From Amycolatopsis cihanbeyliensis (GTDB taxonomy: Bacteria; Actinomycetota; Actinomycetes; Mycobacteriales; Pseudonocardiaceae): a stretch of 64,000 nucleotides of DNA. The position numbers were made by a program, and so were the translations under genes. The notes under the pieces were generated by a model. That model saw only the letters and a program-made list of their open reading frames with translations. It searched no databases and had not been told where the DNA came from. The stretch spans positions 1,580,501-1,644,500 of the forward strand of contig NZ_VFML01000001.1 in the NCBI RefSeq assembly GCF_006715045.1. The letters are read 5' to 3'. This document shows, piece by piece, positions 25,886-35,402 of the stretch (its first letter is position 1; each line of letters starts with the position of its first letter).

Positions 25886-26653
25886 ATGGATGTGGTCACC
25901 ACCGATCGTCAGGATCACGCTGTCCCATCCGATCGACTCGACCCGCTCCAGCAAGGACTTCTCGCGGCAGTCCGGATGCTGACGACCGGGTCCCGGCACC
26001 GCCATACCCCTGCTCCTCTGGTGCTGTCCCGCGGTGATGTCATCGCGGTGGTCGGCGACCCCGGCAGCGGGGACCTGCCTGGGGCACTGCGCGCCGTGGC
26101 GCGGGACACCGGTGCCACCCTGATCGACGTCCCGCCCGAGTCGGCCGCGACCGGTCACCAGAGGGTGGACCTGGTCGTCGCGGCTCATCACTCCATCGTC
26201 GCGCCGGCCTGCCACCTCGCGCTGGCCACGGGCACACCCGTCCTGCTGCCCGGCTGTCTCAACACCACCACCGCACCGCTGCGGCTGTGGCTCCGGCCCG
26301 AGCCCACTCTGGAACTCCGCGACGACCGGCAGAGCGAGCCGGTCCTGCACCACCTGCACCTGACCGGCGCGCTCGAACTCCCTTCCGCCGAACCCGAGGA
26401 CTCGGTAATCGAAGTCCTCGCCCGCCCCTCATCGGGCGGGATGCTGCTCGGTGTCACCGATGACCGGGGCAGCATCGCACGGTGGCACCACGGTGCGCAG
26501 TCGTTGCGCGCGCTGGAGCCCCTGCGGGTCACGATCGACGACAACACCCGCGTTCTCGCGCCGGGCCACTACTGGATCGCCCCGGCGTCCCCGCCGCTGT
26601 ACCGCCTGCATGCCGAACCGTTTCCCACCGGCGTAACAGGGCACCGCGCATGA
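25886..26653 (+). CDS. Unknown protein, paralogue of the gene at 24417
   Basis: 255 residues from the ATG 7 nt after site 5; an upstream in-frame ATG at 25736 would run through the operator and is rejected. N-terminal half: LSRGDVIAVVGDPGSGDLP and the strand DLVVAAHHSIVAPACHLAL, matching VVVAHRSLVPVAERCAA in the paralogue; C-terminal half with SSGGMLLGVTDDRGS and LAPGHYWIAP shared with it. No catalytic motif recognised. The two are alone in being paired inside this regulon, which hints at a heteromer or diversified pair. Confidence 0.75.
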   Translation: MDVVTTDRQDHAVPSDRLDPLQQGLLAAVRMLTTGSRHRHTPAPLVLSRGDVIAVVGDPGSGDLPGALRAVARDTGATLIDVPPESAATGHQRVDLVVAAHHSIVAPACHLALATGTPVLLPGCLNTTTAPLRLWLRPEPTLELRDDRQSEPVLHHLHLTGALELPSAEPEDSVIEVLARPSSGGMLLGVTDDRGSIARWHHGAQSLRALEPLRVTIDDNTRVLAPGHYWIAPASPPLYRLHAEPFPTGVTGHRA

Positions 26654-26748
26654 CCACACAAGCCGCACCGATACCGGCTACCGGCCGCCGGGCCACCCTG
26701 GCACTGACAGGGCGACACCGGACTCCCGGGCGCACTCAGCTCAACTGG

Positions 26749-27177
26749 TCACCGATGCGGACCTGGATAAGCGGAAAGGGCGGCCAGCGCCACACGGACA
26801 TCCGAGAGCCGGGTCGGCCAATGTCCGGTGATGGCTTTCCAGGCGGCGTGCAGCGAGACGGACTCGGCGAGCACGAGGACCGGTGGCTGGCCCCAGTGCG
26901 TCGCGACGACCGTACCGAGGCGATCGGGCTCGGCCACCGTTGGCGCACCGCCGGGCAGGAAGTCGACGGTCAACGAGGCACCGCTGCCGGTGACATCGTC
27001 CTCGACCCCGGCCATCGCGGCGTGGTAGCCACGCAGGGCGTTGCGCCTGTGCGGCTCGGACGGCAGCGCGCAGGCAGGGTAGGCGGCATTGTAGGTCACC
27101 GCGGAGGCGAACCGCCGCGGAAGCTCGCCGACAGTCGTCTCGGACGGTCGCCGTGGATCGGTCTCGGGCTGGATCAC
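26749..27177 (-). CDS. Unknown 142-residue protein under site 6
   Basis: Not recognised. Soluble, with a central strand-helix segment (PPVLVLAESVSLHAAWKAITG) and no signal peptide. The start is a GTG located exactly 7 nt after the TAGAAT of site 6 on the minus strand, which strongly supports it as a real leaderless gene despite low similarity to anything I know. Convergent with the unknown gene at 25886. Confidence 0.7.
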   Translation of the reverse strand: MIQPETDPRRPSETTVGELPRRFASAVTYNAAYPACALPSEPHRRNALRGYHAAMAGVEDDVTGSGASLTVDFLPGGAPTVAEPDRLGTVVATHWGQPPVLVLAESVSLHAAWKAITGHWPTRLSDVRVALAALSAYPGPHR

Positions 27178-27184
27178 GACGATG

Positions 27185-27210
27185 ATTCTACCTTAACGTA
27201 AGAGAAGGGT
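27185..27210 (-). promoter_or_regulatory. Regulon palindrome, site 6
   Basis: On the minus strand: ACCCTTCTCTT-ACGT-TAAGGTAGAAT, with TCAACC 17 bp before the TAGAAT -10 and GTG 7 nt after it. Confidence 0.85.
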
Positions 27211-27379
27211 TGATCCTCGTTACGCACCCGGGAGGGTGCCGAACCTAGGTGAGGACATTCCTAGCCGATGCCACGCGCCGCCAGGAGGCCCGGCCCCTGG
27301 GCTCGTGACGGCGCATGGTTGCCGGACAACGTGGGCGCCCGGACACGTACAGTGGCGCCCTGCCGAGGAAGGAGCGTAT

Positions 27380-27775
27380 ATGGACGGGCTGATGCAGATC
27401 GGTGAGGTCGCCGAGCGCACCGGCCTGTCGCTGCGCACGATCCGCTACTACGAAGAGGTGGAGCTGGTCGTGCCCAGCGCCCGCAGCCAGGGCGGGTTCC
27501 GCCTCTACACCGAGCCCGACGTGAACAGGCTGGCCCTCGCCAAGCGCATGAAGTCGCTGGGCTTCCAGCTGGAGGAGATGCTGGAGCTGCTGGCGATCCT
27601 CGATCCGGTTCCTGGCGGCCCCCGGATCGAGGATCCGGCGCCCCGGCTGGCCGAGTTCGCCGTGATCGCCCAGCGCCGGTGCGCGGAGCTACACGCGCAG
27701 CTGCGCAGGGCCGAGGAGTTCGCGGACCTCTTCCGCGCCCAGCTCGCCCATTACCGGCGGGAGCGGCAGTCGTGA
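27380..27775 (+). CDS. MerR-family regulator, twin 2
   Basis: 131 residues: the same MerR DNA-binding block as twin 1 (GEVAERTGLSLRTIRYYEEV, SQGGFRLYTEPDVNRL, KRMKSLGFQLEEM), then a diverged coiled dimerisation segment (RRCAELHAQLRRAEEFADLF). ATG after GGAAGGAG, so this one has an ordinary ribosome site. It is the only regulon-island gene without a palindrome of its own directly upstream; the 170 bp before it include a possible TACAGT -10. That fits a constitutively made regulator acting on the other sites (inference). Confidence 0.9.
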   Translation: MDGLMQIGEVAERTGLSLRTIRYYEEVELVVPSARSQGGFRLYTEPDVNRLALAKRMKSLGFQLEEMLELLAILDPVPGGPRIEDPAPRLAEFAVIAQRRCAELHAQLRRAEEFADLFRAQLAHYRRERQS

Positions 27776-27831
27776 GCGGGCTGGCGCCCTCGCGGCGGCC
27801 GCCAGGGCCGGTGACCCACGTGCGGACGGGG

Positions 27832-28245
27832 TTACCGAGTCGTGGACGTGGTCCGGCTGGCGGACAGGATCCGCATATGGTCGGCGAGCTTCCGCAGCGC
27901 CGCGGCGAACTCCTCGGCGGCCGCGACGGCGGCGCGCAGCTCACCGCAGCGCCCCTCGGCCGCGGCCACGAGCTCGGCCAGCCAGGTGCCGTCGTCCTCC
28001 CCGACGACCGGCACCCCGGGCGGCAAGACGGCCAGCACGTCGCGCATCCGCGCCAGGTCGAATCCGAGGTGCTCCATTCGCCGGACGAGATGCAGGCGAA
28101 CCAGGTCCTGGCCGGTGTAGAGGTGGACATCACCCTGACCGCGAGCGCTGGCCCGGACCAAACCGTCCTGGGCATAACGGCGGATCGCGCGCAGCGACAG
28201 ACCTGTCCGGCGGGCCACCTCGCCGATCCGCATGTGCTCGCCCAC
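27832..28245 (-). CDS. MerR-family regulator, diverged third member
   Basis: MerR fold with the same layout (MRIGEVARRTGLSLRAIRRY, GDVHLYTGQDLVRL, RRMEHLGFDLARM) but a changed recognition helix and wing (RASARGQGDVH), so DNA or ligand preference may differ. C-terminal helix AAAEGRCGELRAAVAAAEEF aligns with twin 2. Start chosen at GTG 28245 by analogy with twin 1 (GTG-Gly-Glu-x-Met); GTG 28269 and ATG 28233 are alternatives. Read from site 7 on the minus strand, about 40 bp upstream. Confidence 0.85.
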   Translation of the reverse strand: MGEHMRIGEVARRTGLSLRAIRRYAQDGLVRASARGQGDVHLYTGQDLVRLHLVRRMEHLGFDLARMRDVLAVLPPGVPVVGEDDGTWLAELVAAAEGRCGELRAAVAAAEEFAAALRKLADHMRILSASRTTSTTR

Positions 28246-28285
28246 GTGACACCCCACTTCTCGCAGCACGTACGCTACCGGACTG

Positions 28286-28311
28286 ACACTACCCTCACGT
28301 CAAGGTAGAGT
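28286..28311. promoter_or_regulatory. Regulon palindrome, site 7
   Basis: ACACTACCCTC-ACGT-CAAGGTAGAGT. Plus strand: CTGACA, 17 bp, TAGAGT, the best -35/-10 pair of the set; minus strand: TAGTGT facing the third MerR gene. Confidence 0.85.
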
Positions 28312-28335
28312 TGAGCAGGATCACAGGGCACGTTG

Positions 28336-28361
28336 CCGACACTCTCACGTAACGTAAGAGT
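28336..28361 (+). promoter_or_regulatory. Regulon palindrome, site 8 (RNase J)
   Basis: Variant with two overlapping ACGT centres: CCGACACTCTC-ACGT-AACGTAAGAGT, followed at once by the ATG of the RNase J gene, as in site 2. Confidence 0.75.
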
Positions 28362-30050
<1,689 letters not shown>

Positions 30051-30068
30051 CGGCCCAGCCGAGAAGTC

Positions 30069-30094
30069 ACTCTAACCTCACGTTAGAGTAGAAT
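30069..30094 (+). promoter_or_regulatory. Regulon palindrome, site 9 (ABC-F)
   Basis: ACTCTAACCTC-ACGT-TAGAGTAGAAT, with TAGAAT as -10. The ABC-F start codon lies 92 nt downstream, so this transcript has a real 5' leader. Confidence 0.85.
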
Positions 30095-30186
30095 CGCCCG
30101 CCGACGTCGGTACTCGCTGCCGCACACCGTGCGCTTCCGTCGTCGCGGCGGCCACCCACCCGTTCCCACCGCAGACGGAGTTTCCT

Positions 30187-31815
30187 GTGATCACCGCGAC
30201 CGGGCTGGAGTTGCGCGCCGGCTCACGTGTCCTGCTCTCCGACGCCACGCTACGAGTGCGACCGGGCGATCGCATCGGGCTCGTCGGCCGTAACGGCGCG
30301 GGTAAGACCACCACCTTGCGAGTGCTGGCCGGGGAGAGCCGGCCCCATGCCGGGCAGGTGAGTAACGCCGGCGAGTTCGGCTACCTGCCGCAGGACCCGC
30401 GCGAAGGTGACCTGTCCGTGACCGCGCGAGATCGTGTGCTCTCCGCCCGAGGTCTGGACACGCTGCTCGCCGAGATGATCAAGGCGCAGACCGAGATGGC
30501 GGAACTGGTGGACGAGCGTGAACGGGACCGGGCGATCGCCCGCTACGGCCGGCTGGAGGAACGGTTCGCCGCGCTCGGCGGCTACGCTGCGGAAAGCGAA
30601 GCGGCGCGGATCTGCGCGAACCTCGGCCTGGAGGACCGCATCCTGGCCCAACCGCTACGCACCCTCTCCGGCGGCCAGCGTCGCCGGGTGGAGCTGGCCC
30701 GCATCCTGTTCACCGCCTCCGAAGCGAGCGCCGGCGGCCGGTCGGGAACCACACTGCTACTCGACGAGCCCACCAACCATCTCGACGCCGACTCCATCTC
30801 CTGGCTCCGCGGCTATCTCCGCAACCACGACGGCGGCCTGGTAGTGATCAGCCATGACGTGGACCTGCTGGCCGACGTCGTGAACAAGGTGTGGTTCCTC
30901 GACGCCACCCGCGGCGAGGCCGACATCTACAACATGGACTGGCACCGCTACCTGACCACCCGGGCCGACGACGAAGCCCGCCGACGGCGGGAACGAGCCA
31001 ACGCAGAGAAGAAGGCCTCGGCCCTGCAGCGACAGGCCGCGAAGATGGGCGCAACAGCCACCAAGGCGACCGCGGCGAAGAACATGGCACGACGCGCGGA
31101 CCGGCTCCTGTCCGGCCTCGACGAGGTACGCCGGTCCGACAAGGTCGCCAGGATCACCTTCCCCGCCCCGGCTCCCTGCGGAAGGACACCGCTCACCGCC
31201 ACCGGACTGTCGAAGTCCTACGGTTCACTGGAGATCTTCACCGGAGTCGACCTCGCGATCGACCGCGGCTCCCGCGTCGTCGTCCTCGGCCTCAACGGCG
31301 CCGGCAAGACCACCCTGCTGCGCCTGCTCGGCGGCATGGGCACACCCGATACCGGCAGCGTCATCCCCGGGCATGGCCTGCGGATCGGCTACTACGCCCA
31401 GGAGCACGACACCCTCAACCACGACGACACGGTCTGGCACAACGTGCGACACGCAGCACCGGATACCGACGCCCAGCAGTTGCGGAACCTGCTCGGCGCG
31501 TTCCTGCTGACCGGTGAGCAACTCGCCCAACCCGCCGGAACACTCTCCGGTGGCGAGAAGACCCGGCTGGCGCTCGCCGGCTTGGTCTCCAGCGCGGCAA
31601 ACGTCCTGCTGCTGGACGAACCGACCAACAACCTCGATCCGGCCAGCCGCGAACAGGTTCTCGACGCGCTCCGCAGCTACACCGGCGCCGTCGTCCTGGT
31701 CACCCACGACCCCGGTGCGGTCGACGCCTTGCAACCCGAACGGGTCATCCTGCTGCCCGACGGCACCGAGGATCACTGGTCGGACGACTATCGCGACCTG
31801 ATTCAGCTTGCCTGA
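30187..31815 (+). CDS. ABC-F family ribosome-associated ATPase
   Basis: 542 residues with two fused ABC domains and no membrane part: Walker A GRNGAGKTT near 35, LSGGQRRRVEL near 159, LLLDEPTNHLD near 190; then the charged linker (about 255-310, basic helices with KKASALQRQAAKMG) and the second set GLNGAGKTT near 367, LSGGEKTRLAL near 452, LLLDEPTNNLD near 474. ABC-F proteins enter the ribosomal E site, and some dislodge macrolides, lincosamides or pleuromutilins, others aid stalled translation. GTG start after ACGGAG. The 92-nt leader after site 9 might add attenuation, though no leader peptide coupled to the start is visible. Confidence 0.92.
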   Translation: MITATGLELRAGSRVLLSDATLRVRPGDRIGLVGRNGAGKTTTLRVLAGESRPHAGQVSNAGEFGYLPQDPREGDLSVTARDRVLSARGLDTLLAEMIKAQTEMAELVDERERDRAIARYGRLEERFAALGGYAAESEAARICANLGLEDRILAQPLRTLSGGQRRRVELARILFTASEASAGGRSGTTLLLDEPTNHLDADSISWLRGYLRNHDGGLVVISHDVDLLADVVNKVWFLDATRGEADIYNMDWHRYLTTRADDEARRRRERANAEKKASALQRQAAKMGATATKATAAKNMARRADRLLSGLDEVRRSDKVARITFPAPAPCGRTPLTATGLSKSYGSLEIFTGVDLAIDRGSRVVVLGLNGAGKTTLLRLLGGMGTPDTGSVIPGHGLRIGYYAQEHDTLNHDDTVWHNVRHAAPDTDAQQLRNLLGAFLLTGEQLAQPAGTLSGGEKTRLALAGLVSSAANVLLLDEPTNNLDPASREQVLDALRSYTGAVVLVTHDPGAVDALQPERVILLPDGTEDHWSDDYRDLIQLA

Positions 31816-31840
31816 CCATACCCTGACGTGAGGGTAGACT
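31815..31840 (+). promoter_or_regulatory. Regulon palindrome, site 10 (MFS)
   Basis: ACCATACCCTG-ACGT-GAGGGTAGACT, overlapping the stop of the ABC-F gene. CTGACC lies 17 bp before the TAGACT -10. The next plus-strand gene is the MFS exporter at 32292. Confidence 0.8.
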
Positions 31841-32291
31841 TGGCCGGGACGGTCGCCCCACGCACTCCCGCCGGAGTGCCACAGCGTCCGCACCTCACCC
31901 CGTGACGCGGGCCGACCGTCTTCGACCTCATTCCAGGGGACAGCCAGCAGGCTCGGACCTGTATGAGCGGCGAGACGTCGATCACGACCGGGCAACGGCC
32001 GACGGCGCGGTCGCGTAGCCTGGTGGTAGCGCTGACGCGATTGCGGGTCCGGGCCATCACCGTGCAGTAACCGGTGCCGCCCAGGTGTCTACCGTGATCG
32101 GCGTGCCGAAGCGGAGAGTAAGGCGGATCGCCTGTTCCCGCGCACGCTCCGATGGCACCAGCGCACCCCGACCGATCATGTACCGAGCCCGGCCGGAGCA
32201 GCCTCCGCATCGCGGTGAGCGCCCGAGCCTTCGGGTTCGGGTGCTGGCGTGCTGTCCGAAGCCGGGGTCGCCACGACAGGAAGGACTCCTC
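31841..32291. other. 450-bp leader or decayed region before the MFS gene
   Basis: No convincing gene. On the minus strand, two short reading frames with protein-like composition (ending near AIRLTLRFGTPITVDTW and RCPVVIDVSPLIQ) may be the debris of an older gene, but I cannot name it. As transcribed from site 10 it would be an unusually long 5' leader, in contrast to the leaderless neighbours. Confidence 0.4.
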
Positions 32292-33563
32292 GTGCCCACC
32301 GGCACCACCGCTACGCAACCGCCGGCTACCGGGGCCCCGGGGCGCGCGCACGTGCCCAGGGTGGTCGCGGCCGCCTCGGTGGCGCTGGCCCTGACCGCGC
32401 CCGGGCAGACGGCCGCGGTGTCGGTGTTCGTCGATCCGCTCATCCGTGATCTCGGCGTCTCCCGCTCCGCCGTGTCCACTGCCTACCTGATCGGGTCGCT
32501 GACCGGCGCGTTCGTCATGCCCGTGCTCGGCAGGCTGATCGACCGCTACGGCCCGCGCCGGGTGATGGCCACCATCGCGCTGTGCTTCGGCGCCGTCCTG
32601 ATGGTCTCGACCGCGGCTTCCGAGATCACCGGGCTGACCGCGGCGTTCATCGGCATCCGGGTCGGCGGCCAGGGCGCGCTCAACCTGGTCGCCACCACCA
32701 CGGTGGCGATCTACGTCCACCGGCGCCGGGGCTTCGCCACCGGGGTCGCCTCCGCGATCGGCACCGCCGGAATCTCGTTGACCCCGATGCTGCTGGAACG
32801 GCTGGTGTCGGACTGGGGGTGGCGCCAGGTCTGGATGATCGAGGGCCTCGCCGTCTGGGCACTGGTCATCCCCGCCGCCCTCCTACTGCTGCCCCGGCAC
32901 GCACCCGCACCACCCGCCGATGACGGCGACACCGAAGCCCCACGCGGCAGCGCGCTGCCGCCGGTGGACTGGACCCTCGGCCAAGCGGCGCGCACCGGCA
33001 TGTTCTGGGTCGTCACCGCCGGAGTCGCCGTGTGCGCACTGGTCACCACCGGCCTGAACTTCCACCAGGTCTCCCTACTCGGCGAACGCGGCCTCTCCCC
33101 CGCCGAAGCCGCCGCGACCTTCCTGCCCCAGACCATCGCCGGGCTGATCGCCACCTTCGGCCTCGGCTGGCTCGCCGACCGGTTCTCCGACCGGATGCTC
33201 ATCATCGTCACCATGGCCGTCCTCGCCCTGGCCACCGCCGGCGCGGGATGGCTCACCCCCGGCTTCACCGCCGTACTCTACGGCCTGGCCCTGGGCGCCT
33301 GCGGCAACGGCATCCGCACCCTGGAAGCCGTCGCCTTCCCCCGCTGCTTCGGCCTGCGCCACCTCGGCACCATCCGCGGCGTCGTGCACTCCGTCACCGT
33401 CGGCGCCTCCGCCTTCGGCCCCCTACTCCTCGCCCTCGGCCGCGAACACACCGCCAGCTACCAACCCATCCTCCTGGCCGCCACCGCGCTACCCCTCGTG
33501 GTCACTCTGGCCGGCGCCCTGGTCCGCACCCCGCCACCAACACCACCGCGCCACGATTCCTGA
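32292..33563 (+). CDS. MFS transporter
   Basis: 423 residues, twelve hydrophobic segments, motif A-like GRLIDRYGPRRVMA between helices 2 and 3 and its repeat GWLADRFSDRMLI in the second half. GTG start follows GGAAGGA; the open frame continues upstream without a ribosome site. Resembles monocarboxylate-porter-type or multidrug MFS exporters. Placed inside the island after site 10, so an efflux role alongside the rescue factors is plausible; substrate unknown. Confidence 0.85.
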   Translation: MPTGTTATQPPATGAPGRAHVPRVVAAASVALALTAPGQTAAVSVFVDPLIRDLGVSRSAVSTAYLIGSLTGAFVMPVLGRLIDRYGPRRVMATIALCFGAVLMVSTAASEITGLTAAFIGIRVGGQGALNLVATTTVAIYVHRRRGFATGVASAIGTAGISLTPMLLERLVSDWGWRQVWMIEGLAVWALVIPAALLLLPRHAPAPPADDGDTEAPRGSALPPVDWTLGQAARTGMFWVVTAGVAVCALVTTGLNFHQVSLLGERGLSPAEAAATFLPQTIAGLIATFGLGWLADRFSDRMLIIVTMAVLALATAGAGWLTPGFTAVLYGLALGACGNGIRTLEAVAFPRCFGLRHLGTIRGVVHSVTVGASAFGPLLLALGREHTASYQPILLAATALPLVVTLAGALVRTPPPTPPRHDS

Positions 33564-33592
33564 CCGCACCGGCGCCGTAACCGTCCCGGCGG

Positions 33593-35188
33593 TCAGGCGC
33601 CTTCGGCCACGAGCGGTTCGAGCGCGAGTTCGGGGTTCTGGCGGAGCAGGATGCGCATCGTCATCTCGTCCTCGAACAACGCCAGCTCCGCGCCGTCGGT
33701 GCGGGTGAGGACCTCGCAGCGGCGGGCGCCGTCGACCACGCCCCGCTGCCCCGAGTCGGCGAGCCTGCGGACCGCGGTGTAGGGCAGCCGGTCCAGCTTG
33801 ACCGGGGACTTGAACTCGTGTTCCAGCCGGTGCGCGGCGACCTCGAACTGCATCGGCCCGACCGCGGCGAAAACCGGTACGGCGTCGCCGCGCAGGTCGG
33901 AACGCAGCACCTGCACCACGCCCTCGGACTCCAGCTGCTCGATGCCCTTGCGGAACTGCTTGGCCCGGCTCAGGTCCGCGGGCCGGGCGGTGGCGAAATG
34001 GGCGGGCGCGAAGCTGGGCAGGCCGGGGAAGCGCACGGCCGGCTTGTCCGTGTACAAGGTGTCGCCCACCCGCAGCGCGGAGGCGTTCACCAGGCCGATC
34101 ACGTCACCGGGATACGCCACCTCCACAGTGGAGCGCTGCTGACCGAACACCTGCTGCGCGTACTTGGTGGCGAACGGGCGCGCGGTGGAGGCGTTGGTCA
34201 CCACCATCCCCCGCTCGAACACCCCGGAACACACCCTGGCGAAGGCGACCTGGTCCCGGTGCGACGGATCCATTCCGGACTGCACCTTGAACACGAACGC
34301 GGAGAACGGGGCGTCCAACGCACGCGGACGCTCGTCCACATCCAACCGCGCCGACGGGCGCGGGGCCAGCTCGACCAGCAGATCCAGCAGGTGCCGCACG
34401 CCGAAGTTCAGCACCGCCGCACCGAACAGCACCGGCGTCGCCGTCCCCGCGAGGAACGCCGCGGCGTCGAACTCCCCGCCCGAGCCGACGGCCAGCTCCG
34501 ACTCCTCGTGCGCCCGGTGCCAGTCCACGCCCTCCTCGGCCTCGGCCCGGGTGGCGTCCATCCGCTCCTCCGGGGCGAGGGTGGCGCCACCGGCGGTGCG
34601 GGTGTAGCGCACGAACGAGCCATCGGCCAGATCCAGCACCCCGTGGAAGTCCCCCGCGATCCCCACCGGCCAGGTCAGCGGCATCGGCTGCAACCCGATC
34701 CGCTCCACCAGCTCGTCACACAGCTCCAGCGCCTCCCGGCCCGGCCGGTCCCACTTGTTGATGAACGTGATCACCGGGATCCCCCGGTACCGGCACACGT
34801 CGAACAACTTCAACGTCTGCGGCTCCAACCCCTTGGCCGCATCCAGCAACATCACCGCCGAATCCACCGCCGACAACACCCGGTAGGTGTCCTCGGAGAA
34901 ATCCGCGTGACCCGGCGTGTCCAACAGGTTGATCACCGCGTCACCATAGGCGAACTGCAACGCCGCCGAGGTGATCGAGATCCCCCTGCTGCGCTCCATC
35001 TCCAACCAGTCCGACACCACACCCCGCCGGCCCGACTTGCCGTGCACCGCACCCGCCTCGGAAATCACCTCGGCATGCAACGCCAACGCCTCGGTCAAGG
35101 TGGACTTACCGGCATCCGGATGACTGATCACCGCGAACGTACGCCGCCTGCCTGCCTCGGCCACGACGTCCGTGCTCTGCTGGGCCAT
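33593..35188 (-). CDS. prfC: Peptide chain release factor 3 (RF3)
   Basis: 531 residues. GTPase motifs: G1 SHPDAGKSTLTEAL, switch region with SDWLEMERSRGISITSAALQF, G3 LLDTPGHADFSEDTYR, G4 FINKWDRPGREA; followed by the beta-barrel and RF3 C-terminal domain. RF3 recycles RF1/RF2 and takes part in post-peptidyl-transfer quality control. ATG 9 nt after the TAGAGT of site 11 on the minus strand, with no ribosome site, so leaderless or nearly so. Ends 29 bp from the MFS gene, convergent. Confidence 0.94.
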   Translation of the reverse strand: MAQQSTDVVAEAGRRRTFAVISHPDAGKSTLTEALALHAEVISEAGAVHGKSGRRGVVSDWLEMERSRGISITSAALQFAYGDAVINLLDTPGHADFSEDTYRVLSAVDSAVMLLDAAKGLEPQTLKLFDVCRYRGIPVITFINKWDRPGREALELCDELVERIGLQPMPLTWPVGIAGDFHGVLDLADGSFVRYTRTAGGATLAPEERMDATRAEAEEGVDWHRAHEESELAVGSGGEFDAAAFLAGTATPVLFGAAVLNFGVRHLLDLLVELAPRPSARLDVDERPRALDAPFSAFVFKVQSGMDPSHRDQVAFARVCSGVFERGMVVTNASTARPFATKYAQQVFGQQRSTVEVAYPGDVIGLVNASALRVGDTLYTDKPAVRFPGLPSFAPAHFATARPADLSRAKQFRKGIEQLESEGVVQVLRSDLRGDAVPVFAAVGPMQFEVAAHRLEHEFKSPVKLDRLPYTAVRRLADSGQRGVVDGARRCEVLTRTDGAELALFEDEMTMRILLRQNPELALEPLVAEGA

Positions 35189-35197
35189 TGCGCTCGA

Positions 35198-35223
35198 ACT
35201 CTACTCTCACGTCACAGTACGCT
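35198..35223 (-). promoter_or_regulatory. Regulon palindrome, site 11 (prfC)
   Basis: Read on the minus strand: AGCGTACTGTG-ACGT-GAGAGTAGAGT, ATG of prfC 9 nt further. One of two separate copies in the 100-bp prfC/draG gap. Confidence 0.85.
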
Positions 35224-35264
35224 CCCGCGGCGGTGCATACCCGCTCGTCAGTCCTACCCCGTCG

Positions 35265-35290
35265 ACCCTACCCTGACGTCAGGGTAGAGT
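35265..35290 (+). promoter_or_regulatory. Regulon palindrome, site 12 (leader ORF-draG)
   Basis: The closest copy to a perfect palindrome: ACCCTACCCTG-ACGT-CAGGGTAGAGT. TCGACC lies 17 bp before TAGAGT; the leader ORF's ATG is 7 nt after it. Confidence 0.9.
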
Positions 35291-35297
35291 TTGAGGT

Positions 35298-35402
35298 ATG
35301 CTCGGCGAGGCACGGCTCGGCGCATCCGCGGCCAACGCGTCGCGTGCGCTGCCACCTCCGTGCTGCGTCTACCAGCCACCCCGGAACGGATCCCTACCAT
35401 GA
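35298..35402 (+). CDS. 34-codon leader ORF coupled to draG
   Basis: ATG exactly 7 nt after site 12, the same spacing as the real leaderless genes, opens a 34-codon frame whose TGA overlaps the ATG of the ADP-ribosylglycohydrolase gene (ATGA). The peptide has no family likeness; it begins MLGEARLGAS and has a proline-rich, two-cysteine segment (LPPPCCVYQPP). It is most likely a leader that a leaderless 70S initiation reads first and that hands ribosomes to draG, and it could sense elongation blocks at the triple proline. Too short for gene finders. Confidence 0.6.
   Translation: MLGEARLGASAANASRALPPPCCVYQPPRNGSLP

Noticed and set aside
35291..35398. Extended draG start at TTG 35291
   Set aside because: It would lie within the 7-nt stretch between -10 and the leader ATG, and the added residues are unlike the family; the ATGA-coupled start fits better.
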